The translations under genes and the position numbers were made by a program. Below, one piece after another: positions 25,001 to 33,267 of a stretch of 64,000 nucleotides of DNA. Under the pieces are notes generated by a model, which saw only the letters and a program-made list of their open reading frames with translations, was not told the DNA's origin and searched no databases. This DNA is from Sulfurovum indicum. Lineage in GTDB: Bacteria; Campylobacterota; Campylobacteria; Campylobacterales; Sulfurovaceae. The stretch covers positions 558,001 to 622,000 of the forward strand of contig NZ_CP063164.1 in assembly GCF_014931715.1 (NCBI RefSeq), read 5' to 3'. Within the stretch, counting starts at the first letter, position 1. The number at the start of each line of letters is the position of its first letter.

Positions 25001-25570
25001 CTGGTCTTTGATGAACGTGAAGGCTGGAATATTGATGCCAATGCGAACCGTGAAGCCTTCAAAGAGGTAGTAGGCAGAGCAGAATATGCCTTCTCTTTTC
25101 CAAGACAGAGAAGAAAACCCTACCGTGCGCTCAGCGATTTCTTCAGGCACGAAAGACATGATGTTCTTCCCATTACCTGTGTGAGTGCCGGGCCTAAGTT
25201 TTCTGCATATGAAAAAGAGCTTTACGATGCAGGAAAATACCTGGAGTATAATATGGTTCACGGTTTTTCCGTAGAACTTGCCGAGGCTTTGGCAGAAGTG
25301 GTACACAAACAGATACGTATGGATCTTGGTATCTTGAAAGAGGATGAAAAAGCAACTCTGCGTGATGTACGCATGAACCGATATCAGGGAGCACGCTATT
25401 CATTCGGCTATCCGGCCTGTCCCGATCTGGAACAGAGTCGTATTATCTTTGATCTGCTTAAACCTGAAGAGTTCGGTATCGAGCTTTCTGAAACTTTTCA
25501 GATTCATCCTGAACAGAGTACGACAGCTTTGGTGGTGCATCACCCTAAAGCAACCTACTATGCAGTGTAA
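22061..25570 (+). CDS. metH: Cobalamin-dependent methionine synthase
   Basis: 1169 residues, full length. The homocysteine-binding domain (1-~320) has zinc cysteines in GFNCGTG and FLGGCCGTTP. The methyl-folate (pterin) domain covers about 345-620, starting near LIGERSNATGSKAF. The B12 cap and binding domain (about 640-860) has GDVHDVGKN, which supplies the cobalt-binding His. The AdoMet reactivation domain (about 900-1169) has RYSFGYPACPDLEQ. It transfers the methyl group from methyltetrahydrofolate to homocysteine. The start is TTG 22061 with AAGGAA upstream. No B12 or SAM riboswitch was recognised before it. Homocysteine is supplied by metX/metY elsewhere in the window. Confidence 0.97.
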   Translation: MPVTETIKNLLEERILVIDGAMGTQIQDLEVPKEAWIDHRGKEQEGCNELLNDTAPELIGRIHKRYAMAGADLIKTNTFGTMPWVLDEYEMGERAYELSKKGAQLVKSVCEEYSTENAPKFVLGSIGPGTKLPSLGHIHYDEMYEGYKEVALGLIDGGCDLFLLETCQDPLQIKAALHACEDANKERNIKLPVMVSVTIELSGSMLIGTDATTIVTILEPFDILSLGFNCGTGPDQVKKHLKVLSELCSIPISVHANAGLPQNRGGYTYYPMGPEEFTQKQLEFTAFDGVGFLGGCCGTTPQHIHALKKAVETIRPKKPTGSIKPSIASLFNTVELFQEPAPLLIGERSNATGSKAFRELIIAGDYEGTLTVGQAQVRDGAHCLDVNVEFAGRDGAKDMKEVMALYNQKIPLPLMPDATRVGTMEAALKCIGGKPIINSVNLEDGEEKLDAICRLAKRFGAALVCLTIDETGMAKTTDTKLAVAERLYDLCVNRHGIDPSNLIFDMLTFTVGSGDLEYRDAAIQTLEAIRELHRRHPEVGSTLGLSNISFGLDKNARIFLNSVFLHHCIQAGMTSVIINVKHIVPMAKMSQEDIDICEELLFHPDDNSLFKFIEHFSDKTLDDSSTDEAYEAMNIEEKIAKLLLDGDKERMIPLVEEARHDIHPDKIVNEILIDAMKVVGELFGSGQMQLPFVLQSAETMKATVDYLNPYLTKQEKETDTTLVIGTVKGDVHDVGKNLVDIILSNNGFKVINVGIKTELQEYLDVMKEKSIQAIGMSGLLVKSTAVMKDNLEAMAEMGIEIPVLLGGAALTRSFVDDFCRPVYKGPIFYCRDAFDGVIAMSRIEKYNEDPAAGLDTRLAGDMVKREERKEKKEVVIPPFEEIKMPPAVDIPTPPFWGRRVLQKDDLDLDMIFDWVNQKTVIKMHWGYKSKGMDKAEYQKLLDETVYPAYERLKREFIQKDLFDPTIIYGYYPVRSNDQELLVFDEREGWNIDANANREAFKEVVGRAEYAFSFPRQRRKPYRALSDFFRHERHDVLPITCVSAGPKFSAYEKELYDAGKYLEYNMVHGFSVELAEALAEVVHKQIRMDLGILKEDEKATLRDVRMNRYQGARYSFGYPACPDLEQSRIIFDLLKPEEFGIELSETFQIHPEQSTTALVVHHPKATYYAV

Positions 25571-25638
25571 CCGGAAGAGAGGTTCTGCATGGTGCCTCTA
25601 TGTTGAACACGTCACTATGGTGTAATATATGCTTCAAT

Positions 25639-25663
25639 CGTTCCCACGTTGTACGTTGGAACG
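25639..25663. repeat. Imperfect palindrome, GTTCCCACG type
   Basis: CGTTCC and GGAACG arms with inner CACG/CGTT around TTGTA, in the metH-trpB spacer. Similar to a palindromic repeat common in many proteobacteria. Confidence 0.5.
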
Positions 25664-25718
25664 TATATTTCAAATCTAATATGCCCACAAATCGATAGCA
25701 TGCTGTGCTCATCTATAT

Positions 25719-25742
25719 GTTCCTGCGCAAAGCATGGGAACG
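25719..25742. repeat. Second imperfect palindrome of the same type
   Basis: GTTCC and GGGAAC arms around TGCGCAAAGCAT, 56 bases after the first copy. The two copies fill most of an otherwise empty 226-base spacer. Confidence 0.5.
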
Positions 25743-25796
25743 AGTTTAAAGATCACTTGCTTGTAGCAAGTATCCGGACGGAATGAAAAAGACCGT

Positions 25797-27017
25797 TTAC
25801 TTGATGCCATACTTGTCGCCGTAATTCTCAACAACAAAGTCAATATCTTTATCACCGCGTCCCGAAAGGTTTACAAGGATCGTACCGCCGTTATTATTCT
25901 CTTTTGCCAGCTTCAGAGCATAGGCAACAGCATGCGCTGATTCGATCGCCGGTATGATCCCTTCTTCTCTTGAGAGTTCGAAGAAGGCATCAATCGCTTC
26001 ATGGTCGTAGACGTAGTGGTAGTTGACACGGCCGATGTCTTTGAGATAGGCATGCTGCGGACCGACCGATGGATAGTCAAGCCCACTGGCAACAGAGTAG
26101 ACCTCTTGAGGTTCTCCATTACTATCCTGAAGCATATAGGATTTAAATCCGTGCATAACACCAGGTTTGCCGAGCGTCATAGTTGCTGCATTCTCTCCAG
26201 GAATCTCCAGGCTGCGTCCTGCAGGCTCCACACCATGCATGGCAACGGACTCATCATTGATGAATGCAGTAAAGAGCCCCATGGCATTGGAACCGCCACC
26301 GACACTGGCAACAAGATTCTCAGGCAGTTTTCCTGTTATCTGCTGAAACTGCTCTTTAGCTTCCACCCCGACGATCGACTGGAAGTCACGTACCATTTTC
26401 GGAAAGGGGTGAGGTCCTACGACCGAACCGATGGCATAGAACTGTGTGACGGGGTCTTTAAGATAGTTTTCAAATGCTGTGTCGACCGCCTCTTTGAGTG
26501 TCCGTCTTCCATGGGTTGCCGGAATAACCTTTGCTCCCAGAATGTGCATACGTACGACGTTTGGACGCTCTTTTTCCATATCGACCTCACCCATGTAGAT
26601 GTCACACTCCAGCCCGACCAAAGCGGCAGCTGTTGCCAGTGCGACACCATGCTGTCCCGCACCGGTTTCTGCAATGAGTTTCTTTTTCCCCATCTTTTTT
26701 GCAAGCAGTGCTTCACCCAGACAATGATTGATCTTATGTGCACCGGTATGGTTGAGGTCTTCTCTTTTAAAATAGATGGCGGCACCATACTTTTTAGAGA
26801 GATGTTTGGCATGGAAAAGAGGACTTGGACGGCCTACATAGTGCTGATAGAGATCAGCCAGTTCATTCAGGAAGTCGGAGTCTTTTCTTATTTCATCGTA
26901 AGAACTACTGATCTCATTCATGATGACTTGAAGTTCCGGTGGAATGAAGGCCCCTCCATACTCTCCAAAAAATCCATTTTCATCAGGCAGCGGACAATCG
27001 AAAATATTTTCAGCCAT
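25797..27017 (-). CDS. trpB: Tryptophan synthase beta chain
   Basis: A 406-residue PLP enzyme that joins indole and serine. The PLP lysine is in [22 protein letters not shown], and [21 protein letters not shown] and the phosphate loop VGGGSNAMG are intact, typical of the TrpB1 class. No trpA is adjacent. The ATG at 27017 has AAGGA six bases upstream; an in-frame TTG at 27023 touches that site and is unlikely to be the start. No other tryptophan gene is seen in the window. Confidence 0.94.
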   Translation of the reverse strand: MAENIFDCPLPDENGFFGEYGGAFIPPELQVIMNEISSSYDEIRKDSDFLNELADLYQHYVGRPSPLFHAKHLSKKYGAAIYFKREDLNHTGAHKINHCLGEALLAKKMGKKKLIAETGAGQHGVALATAAALVGLECDIYMGEVDMEKERPNVVRMHILGAKVIPATHGRRTLKEAVDTAFENYLKDPVTQFYAIGSVVGPHPFPKMVRDFQSIVGVEAKEQFQQITGKLPENLVASVGGGSNAMGLFTAFINDESVAMHGVEPAGRSLEIPGENAATMTLGKPGVMHGFKSYMLQDSNGEPQEVYSVASGLDYPSVGPQHAYLKDIGRVNYHYVYDHEAIDAFFELSREEGIIPAIESAHAVAYALKLAKENNNGGTILVNLSGRGDKDIDFVVENYGDKYGIK

Positions 27018-27116
27018 AGTCAATCCTTATATATGCAGTTTTGACAATTGTACTTTAAAAGCGTTTGTGAATAACTGAAGGGTTTTTTATGTTAGAATAT
27101 TTAGAAAAGGTGGAAT

Positions 27117-27329
27117 ATGGAGATCAAAAAAGGGATTTACCGGCATTATAAAGGCTGTGAGTATGAGGTATTTATGACGGCACGACATTCGGAAACAGAG
27201 GAGTGGCTGGTGGTATATCGCGCACTTTATGGTGATTATGGCGTATGGGTACGTCCTTATGAGATGTTTATTGAAAAAGTAGAAGTCAATGGAGAAAAGG
27301 TGGATCGGTTTACATTTCTCTACGCATGA
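27117..27329 (+). CDS. DUF1653 protein
   Basis: A 70-residue protein with the DUF1653 pattern: GIYRHYKGCEYEVFMTARHSET, VVYRALYGDYGVWVRPYEMF and a closing VDRFTFL. Members are small, cytoplasmic and of unknown function. The ATG follows AAAGG by six bases. It is convergent with the CPXCG gene, only 2 bases between stops. Confidence 0.8.
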   Translation: MEIKKGIYRHYKGCEYEVFMTARHSETEEWLVVYRALYGDYGVWVRPYEMFIEKVEVNGEKVDRFTFLYA

Positions 27330-27331
27330 TT

Positions 27332-27514
27332 CTAAATTCCCTCCATTCTTCTTGCTTCAAAACTGACAAGGATATCATCTGAGAATCTAAAAGAGAGTTC
27401 AACAGGACGACAGCAGACCTCGCAGTCTTCGATATATTCACTCTCCTCTTCAGATGGGTCGAGTATCATTGAAATCTGTTCCCAGCAGTAGGGACAGGTA
27501 AAAAAATGTTCCAT
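27332..27514 (-). CDS. CPXCG-motif cysteine-rich protein
   Basis: 60 residues starting MEHFFTCPYCWEQI. Two Cys-x2-Cys-like pairs (CPYC near residue 7 and CEVCC near 31) look like a small zinc ribbon, and the C-terminus (FSDDILVSFEARRMEGI) fits the family. Function unknown. ATG 27514 is chosen over 12 upstream codons because the conserved domain starts there and GGAG lies just upstream; the upstream gene ends close by. Confidence 0.7.
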   Translation of the reverse strand: MEHFFTCPYCWEQISMILDPSEEESEYIEDCEVCCRPVELSFRFSDDILVSFEARRMEGI

Positions 27515-27539
27515 TGGTTTCTCCTTAATTCTGTTATTG

Positions 27540-27764
27540 TCAATGATCACTGTCTCTTTTCCTGAACCATCTTGTCAACCAGTTAGGTAAAGTACACCCG
27601 CTGCACTCTCCAGTTCTTTCACAGCGGCTCATCTGAATGTTCCGCCCGAGTATGATGGTGAAGCCTATGGCGATGACAAGCTGGAGTATACCGATACTCC
27701 ATTGGTGGTTGATGAGGTTTTGGATACTTAGGACAAGCATCAGGATGGTGACGATAAGGCACAC
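27540..27764 (-). CDS. Small membrane protein with cysteine-rich tail
   Basis: A 74-residue protein with two hydrophobic helices (about 1-18 and 25-42) and a basic tail carrying CERTGECSGC, which could bind a metal. The start is GTG 27764, seven bases after AAGGA. Not recognised. It precedes the CPXCG gene on the same strand by 25 bases, so they are likely co-transcribed. Confidence 0.55.
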   Translation of the reverse strand: MCLIVTILMLVLSIQNLINHQWSIGILQLVIAIGFTIILGRNIQMSRCERTGECSGCTLPNWLTRWFRKRDSDH

Positions 27765-27856
27765 AAGGATATCCTTAATTTTATGTGATTGTATTATACT
27801 TCTTTGGTTATATCAAAGGTTTACTTTTAATAAGGGGTGATATCCCTGCTTTTTTA

Positions 27857-27886
27857 GAAAAAGTAGGTAACAATAGTTACTTTTTC
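27857..27886. terminator. A/T-flanked hairpin, possible bidirectional terminator
   Basis: GAAAAAGTA and TACTTTTTC are perfect 9-base arms around a 12-base loop in which GTAAC/GTTAC can extend the pairing. It lies in the 269-base spacer before pepD. The rest of that spacer shows no gene. Confidence 0.35.
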
Positions 27887-28033
27887 AATTGTGCGGACGG
27901 TACCCGGGGCAATCTGTTTCGGAAATGTGGTTGCGTATGTACCTGCATAACCTGGCGCAAAAGTGACAAAACCATGTGTTCATAAAAAAATATCTGTAGA
28001 ATGCGTTTTAAACGCACCATGTAAAGGAACAAA

Positions 28034-29305
28034 ATGTCAAAGATCATTGAACATTTCAAAACATTGACTCAGATACCGCACTGCTCTAAAGAGGCAGACA
28101 AGCTGTGTGATTTTTTGGTTGGTTTCGCCAAAGAGAGAGGGTATGAGGCAGAAGTAGATGAAGTGAAGAACATCTACATCCATAAAGGTACACCAAGACT
28201 TTGTCTGCAGGCACACTACGATATGGTCTGTATGGGGAAAGCCCCTCAAATAGAGACCTATGAGGAAGATGGTTGGATGAAAGCCAAGGATGCCTCTTTG
28301 GGAGCAGATAATGCAATGGCGATAGCCATGATGATGCAGCTGATGGAGGAGGGAAAGGTATTGGAGTATCTTATCACTTCCGATGAGGAGATAGGACTTA
28401 TCGGTGCCAACCAGCTTGCCTTTGATCTGAAGGCCTCCTACATGCTCAATCTTGACAGTGAGGATGAGGCGGAAGTCTACATCGGGTGTGCAGGAGGAGC
28501 GGATATTACGGCATTCAGGCAGGATAGCTATACGGAAGGAAAAGGAGCCTGTTATGAAGTGGCGGTCAGGGGGCTTTCGGGTGGACATTCCGGGGTTGAC
28601 ATCGATAAGAATATCCCCTCTGCCATTAAGGTGCTGGGAGCGTATTTGGCAAAGCAGAATGTTACACAGCTTGTCAGTCTCTATGCCGGAGAGCGTCGCA
28701 ACTCCATTCCTGCCAATGCCGTGGCTATCGTGCGGAGTGAAACAGTGTTGCCGAATGAAGAAGCGGTGACGGCAAGGGTTTTAGATGAGTCACCGGATAT
28801 CCTGAAAGAAGGAGCTCGGATCATCGAACTGATAAACTGCTTCAGGCATGGAGTACATCAAATGAACAAATCATTTGGTATTCCGCATACGAGTATTAAT
28901 CTTGCCATTATATCGGCCGATGAAAAGGGAGGTATGCAGGTAGAGACCAGTGCCAGGGCAATGGATATGGAGGCACTGGAGAAGCTGACACAGGAGACGG
29001 TAGAACTGTTTGAAACTTTTGGGTTGACTGCAAAAGTCGAAGACAAGTATCCCGCATGGAAACCAGAGGTTACCGACTTTACAAAATTGGTAGACAAAAA
29101 GATGCAAGAGGTGTTCGGTCAAAGCAGGCTGATGGCGATCCATGCCGGGCTTGAGTGCGGAGTGATCGCCCAGAAGTATCCTCATATAAAGTTCGCTTCT
29201 ATCGGGCCGACCATACGTTATCCGCACTCAACACGTGAGATGGTACAGCTTGATTCTGTGGAGAAGACTTTTTCAGTGCTTGAGAGGATCATCCAGGCTC
29301 TTTAG
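28034..29305 (+). CDS. pepD: M20-family aminoacyl-histidine dipeptidase (PepD-like)
   Basis: A 423-residue metallopeptidase. Zinc-site motifs are visible as LQAHYDMVC, SLGADNAMA, TSDEEIGLIGA and SEDEAEVYIGCAGG. A dimerisation domain in the middle (GLSGGHSGVDIDKN) and a C-terminal GPTIRYPHSTREMV close the active site. It hydrolyses dipeptides such as carnosine-type X-His in the cytoplasm. It is about 60 residues shorter than E. coli PepD, so the substrate range may differ. Confidence 0.85.
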   Translation: MSKIIEHFKTLTQIPHCSKEADKLCDFLVGFAKERGYEAEVDEVKNIYIHKGTPRLCLQAHYDMVCMGKAPQIETYEEDGWMKAKDASLGADNAMAIAMMMQLMEEGKVLEYLITSDEEIGLIGANQLAFDLKASYMLNLDSEDEAEVYIGCAGGADITAFRQDSYTEGKGACYEVAVRGLSGGHSGVDIDKNIPSAIKVLGAYLAKQNVTQLVSLYAGERRNSIPANAVAIVRSETVLPNEEAVTARVLDESPDILKEGARIIELINCFRHGVHQMNKSFGIPHTSINLAIISADEKGGMQVETSARAMDMEALEKLTQETVELFETFGLTAKVEDKYPAWKPEVTDFTKLVDKKMQEVFGQSRLMAIHAGLECGVIAQKYPHIKFASIGPTIRYPHSTREMVQLDSVEKTFSVLERIIQAL

Positions 29306-29358
29306 AAGATGGGTCAAGGAACGACTACTCCTGCTCATAATGTATTAATCATGTGTAG

Positions 29359-29375
29359 GTGTGACCATGTCACAC
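29359..29375. repeat. Perfect short palindrome
   Basis: GTGTGAC and GTCACAC arms around CAT in the pepD-nth convergent spacer. A second hairpin GTTTGG/CCAAAC (29423-29439) follows. These may be 3' ends of the two genes; no U-run adjoins the first. Confidence 0.4.
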
Positions 29376-29483
29376 ATCCTGACGATGTTGATATCTGGTA
29401 TGGGATCAAGACGTTATGCAGCGTTTGGTATAGCCAAACCTACTGAAATTTTTGTTGTTTTATGAAGAGGAGGAAGAGGGGTA

Positions 29484-30137
29484 TTATACCTTGAAACTCT
29501 CTTTCGTTTTACAGTGTGCTGCCAGGAAACAGTCATCACATTCAGGTTTGACAGCCTTGCATCTGTAGCGTCCAAAAAGGACCATTGCCTGATGAAGACG
29601 GTGCAGATCGGTTTTGAACTTCCTTGTCAGCTCCTCTTCGCACTTGAGAGCAGTGGGAGCATCACACAGTCCCAAACGGTGTGCTACACGGTAGACATGT
29701 GTGTCGACTGCCATCAGGTTGGCACCTGTGTATTCTATCATTACCACGTTGGCGGTTTTTTGCCCTACACCTGCAAGTTTGACCAGTTCATCCCTCTCCA
29801 ATGGTATCTCTCCACCGTAATTCTCTACGACGGACTGTGCCATTTTGATGAGGTTCTTTGCTTTGTTGTTGAAGAATGAACAGGTATTGATGTAGGATTT
29901 GACCTCGTCCAGATCTGCGTTGGCAAGGCTGACAGGATCGGGGTAGCGTTCAAAGAGCGCTGGTGTGATGATGTTAACCCGTTTGTCGGTACATTGCGCC
30001 GAAAGCATCACTGCAATGAGCAGCTCATATATGTTTTTATATTCCAGCTCAGTAACCGAATCAGGGTAGTGTTCCAAAAAGAGTGCTTTGATCTCTTCAA
30101 TCTCTTTTTTTGTTGCTTTTTTTACCTTTTTAGCCAT
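29484..30137 (-). CDS. nth: Endonuclease III
   Basis: A 217-residue DNA glycosylase/AP lyase of base-excision repair. The helix-hairpin-helix LVKLAGVGQKTANVV carries the catalytic Lys, AVDTHVYRVAHRLGL the catalytic Asp, and the C-terminal Cys-x6-Cys-x2-Cys-x5-Cys (from CKAVKPEC) holds the 4Fe-4S cluster. Length normal. The lysine-rich N-terminus is a slight extension. Divergent from the ppiC gene. Confidence 0.95.
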   Translation of the reverse strand: MAKKVKKATKKEIEEIKALFLEHYPDSVTELEYKNIYELLIAVMLSAQCTDKRVNIITPALFERYPDPVSLANADLDEVKSYINTCSFFNNKAKNLIKMAQSVVENYGGEIPLERDELVKLAGVGQKTANVVMIEYTGANLMAVDTHVYRVAHRLGLCDAPTALKCEEELTRKFKTDLHRLHQAMVLFGRYRCKAVKPECDDCFLAAHCKTKESFKV

Positions 30138-30222
30138 AGTGACTCAACTCCTTAAGAAAATCTTAGCATAACGCGTATTTGTTAATGAATTGTTTAACTA
30201 GAACAGATATACTATTATCACT

Positions 30223-30228
30223 TATAAT
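30223..30228 (+). promoter_or_regulatory. Probable -10 box for the PpiC gene
   Basis: TATAAT in CACTTATAATTTT, 27 bases before ATG 30255. Confidence 0.5.
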
Positions 30229-30254
30229 TTTAAATCAAAAAGGACATCGTTACA

Positions 30255-31103
30255 ATGTTAAAACTTGCAAAAACTTCACTTATCGCAGTTGCTGTTATGG
30301 CAACATCGGTTGTCGCATCAGACATCCTTGTTACCGTAAACGGAAAGAACATCACTAAACAGGATGCAGAGGCTTTCGTAAATGCAACTTCACCTCAGGC
30401 ACATTATGCGCAGTTGACACCTGAGCAGAAAGCATTGGTGAAAAAGACATTGATTGAAAAAGCACTCTTTACCGAACTTGCGAAAAAAGAAGGGATTGAC
30501 AAGACTCCTGAGTTTAAAAGAAATATGGCAAAGATCGCTGATGAGCTTATGGTCAATATGTGGATGAAAAAGCAGATGGACAGTGCTGTGGTCAGCGACA
30601 GTGAGGCAAAAGCTTTCTACGAGAAGAACAAAGATAAATTCATGATGCCTGAAACAGTACATGCCAGACATATTCTTGTAAAAACAGAAGAAGATGCAGA
30701 GGCAATCATTAAAGAGCTTAAAGGACTTAAAGGCGAGGCACTCAAAAAGAAGTTTATCGAGTTGGCAAAAGCAAAATCTACAGGCCCTTCAGGACCAAAA
30801 GGCGGAGATCTCGGAAACTTTAAAAAAGGGCAGATGGTACCGGAGTTCTCTAAAGCAGTATGGGCACTGAAAGTAGGAGAGATCACAACAAAACCGGTCA
30901 AAACACAGTTTGGTTATCATGTGATCTATCTTGAGGAAAAAACAAAAGCCAAGCCGGTCGCCTACGATGTTGTTAAAGAGAAGATCATTGCTACACTGAA
31001 GCAGCAGGAGTTTGCCAAAAAGATCGCTGATATGGCAAAAGAGCTGACAAGTAAAGCAAAAATCGTTGATATGAGCAAAGAGACGAAGAGAGAGAAAAAA
31101 TAA
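30255..31103 (+). CDS. Periplasmic peptidyl-prolyl cis-trans isomerase (parvulin, PEB4-like)
   Basis: A 282-residue protein with a signal peptide (1-22, ending SVVAS). An N-terminal SurA-like chaperone region (about 25-130) is followed by a parvulin domain (about 132-235) with VHARHILVKTEEDA, GPKGGDLGNF and TQFGYHVIYLEE, and a C-terminal helix. It is the counterpart of Campylobacter PEB4/Cj0596, which helps outer-membrane proteins fold. The next gene encodes a related protein without the isomerase domain. Confidence 0.88.
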   Translation: MLKLAKTSLIAVAVMATSVVASDILVTVNGKNITKQDAEAFVNATSPQAHYAQLTPEQKALVKKTLIEKALFTELAKKEGIDKTPEFKRNMAKIADELMVNMWMKKQMDSAVVSDSEAKAFYEKNKDKFMMPETVHARHILVKTEEDAEAIIKELKGLKGEALKKKFIELAKAKSTGPSGPKGGDLGNFKKGQMVPEFSKAVWALKVGEITTKPVKTQFGYHVIYLEEKTKAKPVAYDVVKEKIIATLKQQEFAKKIADMAKELTSKAKIVDMSKETKREKK

Positions 31104-31129
31104 GCCAGATCGCAAACAGGGGAGGAAGA

Positions 31130-32173
31130 ATGAAAAAGATAGTTGTAGCGATAGGGCTTAGCAGCGGACTGTTGATCCAAAGTGCATCTGCAGATGCACT
31201 GAAGAACAGTCTTTCCGGTATGCTGAACAAAAAAGAAGAGACACCTGCCATGGTCAACTTAAACGGGATCAGTCTAGGCAGCAAGCCTGATCGGGTGAAA
31301 CCGAAAACGCGCTCTGCCAAAGCGGTTATTGCTACGGTCAATGGTATGGAAATTGTAAAAAAAGAAGCAGACAACTATCTCTCCAAACGTACAAAGGGCA
31401 AAATCAAAGATTTCGATCTACTACCCAAAAAACAGCGTTTGGCACTTGTTAAAGAGCTGGCTCTTCCTATGCTTTTGGCAGAAAAAGCAAAGAAGGAACT
31501 CTCAAGTGAAGAGAAGGATGCGGTTCTCTCACGTGTCTGGATGCAAAAATCAGTTGCCGCAACCAATGTTCCTGATGAACAGGTCAGGGCAGCCTATGAG
31601 AAGATAAAGGCACAGGCTAAAGCGCAAAGTGCATTACAGCAGATACCTCCTTTTGAGGCAGTCAAAGACCGTATTAAACTGCAGATCATCGAACAACAGG
31701 TGGTTGCACAGCTGCTCAATGGTGCCAAGATCAGAGTCGAGCCCTCTTCAGATACGATTGCAGGATATGTCGGCATGATGGCACTGACTATTGATGAGGT
31801 GAACAAGGCATTGCAGATAAGAACCAACGGGAAGATGACCTGGGCAACTCTGCCTGAGAAGGAGAGAAAAAGAGTGCTGCAGATGGTCGCACCTGCCAAA
31901 TTGATCGCGTTGGCAGCCAAAAACGGTCTTTCCAATGAGGAACAGGACACGGCTCTGGCAAACTACTGGATGCAAAAAAAACTCTCCCGGATAAGTGTAA
32001 CGGATGAAGAAGCAAAGAGACGCTATGAAAAGATCAAAAAGATGGCCAAGAGATCTCAAAACAAGAAAAAACTTCCTGAGTATACGGAACTTGAGAAGAG
32101 TCTGAAGATGCAGATCGCACAAGAGAAGTTTATCGAGAAGTTAACAAAAAAAGCAAAGATCACATTGAAGTAA
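31130..32173 (+). CDS. SurA-N-like tandem chaperone protein lacking an isomerase domain
   Basis: A 347-residue exported protein (signal ends SASA near 21). Two copies of a ~95-residue unit are visible, at about 68-165 and 210-305. They share VNGMEI/VGMMAL starts, LPxK.R..LVK/VLQ..A, a WMQK block and a .VPDEQVRAAYEKIK/.VTDEEAKRRYEKIK end. The same unit occurs once in the N-terminus of the PpiC protein just upstream. No parvulin motif is present. It is probably a periplasmic holdase working with its neighbour. The 26-base gap and own ribosome site suggest one operon. Confidence 0.65.
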   Translation: MKKIVVAIGLSSGLLIQSASADALKNSLSGMLNKKEETPAMVNLNGISLGSKPDRVKPKTRSAKAVIATVNGMEIVKKEADNYLSKRTKGKIKDFDLLPKKQRLALVKELALPMLLAEKAKKELSSEEKDAVLSRVWMQKSVAATNVPDEQVRAAYEKIKAQAKAQSALQQIPPFEAVKDRIKLQIIEQQVVAQLLNGAKIRVEPSSDTIAGYVGMMALTIDEVNKALQIRTNGKMTWATLPEKERKRVLQMVAPAKLIALAAKNGLSNEEQDTALANYWMQKKLSRISVTDEEAKRRYEKIKKMAKRSQNKKKLPEYTELEKSLKMQIAQEKFIEKLTKKAKITLK

Positions 32174-32187
32174 AGGAAGCAGTGAAT

Positions 32188-33261
32188 ATGTCTACAAAAG
32201 TGTTAGATACAGTAAATGCGGGTGTAGTTACCGGAGATGATCTCCAAACACTCTTTAGGATTGCAAAAGAGAATGAATTTGCCATTCCTGCAGTTAACGT
32301 GGTAGGAACCTCGTCGGTAAATGCTGTTATGGAGGCAGCTAAAAAAGTAAATTCTCCTGTCATTGTACAGTTCAGTAACGGCGGTGCAGCCTACTATGCG
32401 GGAAAAGGCATTCCTTCGGAAAAAGGTGCTGTTCTTGGAGCGATCTCCGGTGCACAGCATGTACATACTATGGCTGAAGCTTATGGTGTACCTGTAGTAC
32501 TTCATACAGATCATGCAGCAAGAAAGCTGCTTCCATGGATCGATGCACTGCTTGATGCAAGTGAAACCCATTTTGAACGATATGGCAAGCCGCTCTACTC
32601 GTCGCATATGATTGATCTTTCGGAGGAACCGATCGAAGAGAATATTGCTACTTGTAAAGTGTACCTGGAACGTATGAGTAAAATAGGAATGACTCTGGAG
32701 ATCGAGCTTGGAGTAACGGGTGGTGAAGAGGATGGTGTTGACAATACCAATATTGATAACGCTCTACTCTATACACAACCTGAGGAGGTTGCGTATGCCT
32801 ATGAAGAACTGATGAAAGTCTCTGATAAATTTACTATTGCTGCATCGTTCGGGAATGTACACGGAGTATATAAACCGGGTAACGTAACGTTGACACCAAA
32901 GATCCTGGACAATTCTCAAAAGTACATTGAGGAGAAGTTCAGTACACGTCAAAAGCCTGTAGACTTTGTTTTTCATGGTGGCTCAGGTTCCGAGCTTTCG
33001 GATATCCGTGAGGCTATTGGTTATGGTGTTGTGAAGATGAATATCGATACTGATACCCAATGGGCATTTTGGGACGGTGTGCGTCAATACACAGCTTACT
33101 ACCATGACTACCTGCAAGGCCAGATCGGCAATCCAGAAGGTGAAGACAAACCTAACAAGAACTACTATGATCCTCGAAAATGGCTTAGAGAAGGTGAGCT
33201 CTCTATGGTCAAGAGGCTTGAACAGGCATTTGAAGACCTTAATTGCGTAGGACGCAATTAA
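32188..33261 (+). CDS. fba: Class II fructose-bisphosphate aldolase
   Basis: A 357-residue zinc enzyme splitting or forming fructose 1,6-bisphosphate in glycolysis/gluconeogenesis. Zinc ligands and active site appear in VLHTDHAARKLLPW, LEIELGVTGGEEDG, SFGNVHGVYKPGN and VFHGGSGS. The length matches the long class IIA enzymes. AAGGA at 32173 fits ATG 32188 (10 bases) and also a GTG at 32182 (4 bases). The last codons contain a perfect hairpin (33241-33259). Probably co-transcribed with the gene pair upstream. Confidence 0.93.
   Translation: MSTKVLDTVNAGVVTGDDLQTLFRIAKENEFAIPAVNVVGTSSVNAVMEAAKKVNSPVIVQFSNGGAAYYAGKGIPSEKGAVLGAISGAQHVHTMAEAYGVPVVLHTDHAARKLLPWIDALLDASETHFERYGKPLYSSHMIDLSEEPIEENIATCKVYLERMSKIGMTLEIELGVTGGEEDGVDNTNIDNALLYTQPEEVAYAYEELMKVSDKFTIAASFGNVHGVYKPGNVTLTPKILDNSQKYIEEKFSTRQKPVDFVFHGGSGSELSDIREAIGYGVVKMNIDTDTQWAFWDGVRQYTAYYHDYLQGQIGNPEGEDKPNKNYYDPRKWLREGELSMVKRLEQAFEDLNCVGRN
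33241..33259 (+). terminator. Hairpin in the last codons of fba
   Basis: AATTGCGT and ACGCAATT form a perfect 8-base stem with loop AGG; the stop codon follows directly. Without a U-run it may stabilise the fba 3' end or pause transcription before the PLP gene. Confidence 0.35.
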
Positions 33262-33267
33262 GAGGCA

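Noticed and set aside
22091-25403. Several long frames antisense to metH
   Set aside because: They are shadows of a highly conserved gene, without ribosome sites or recognisable domains.
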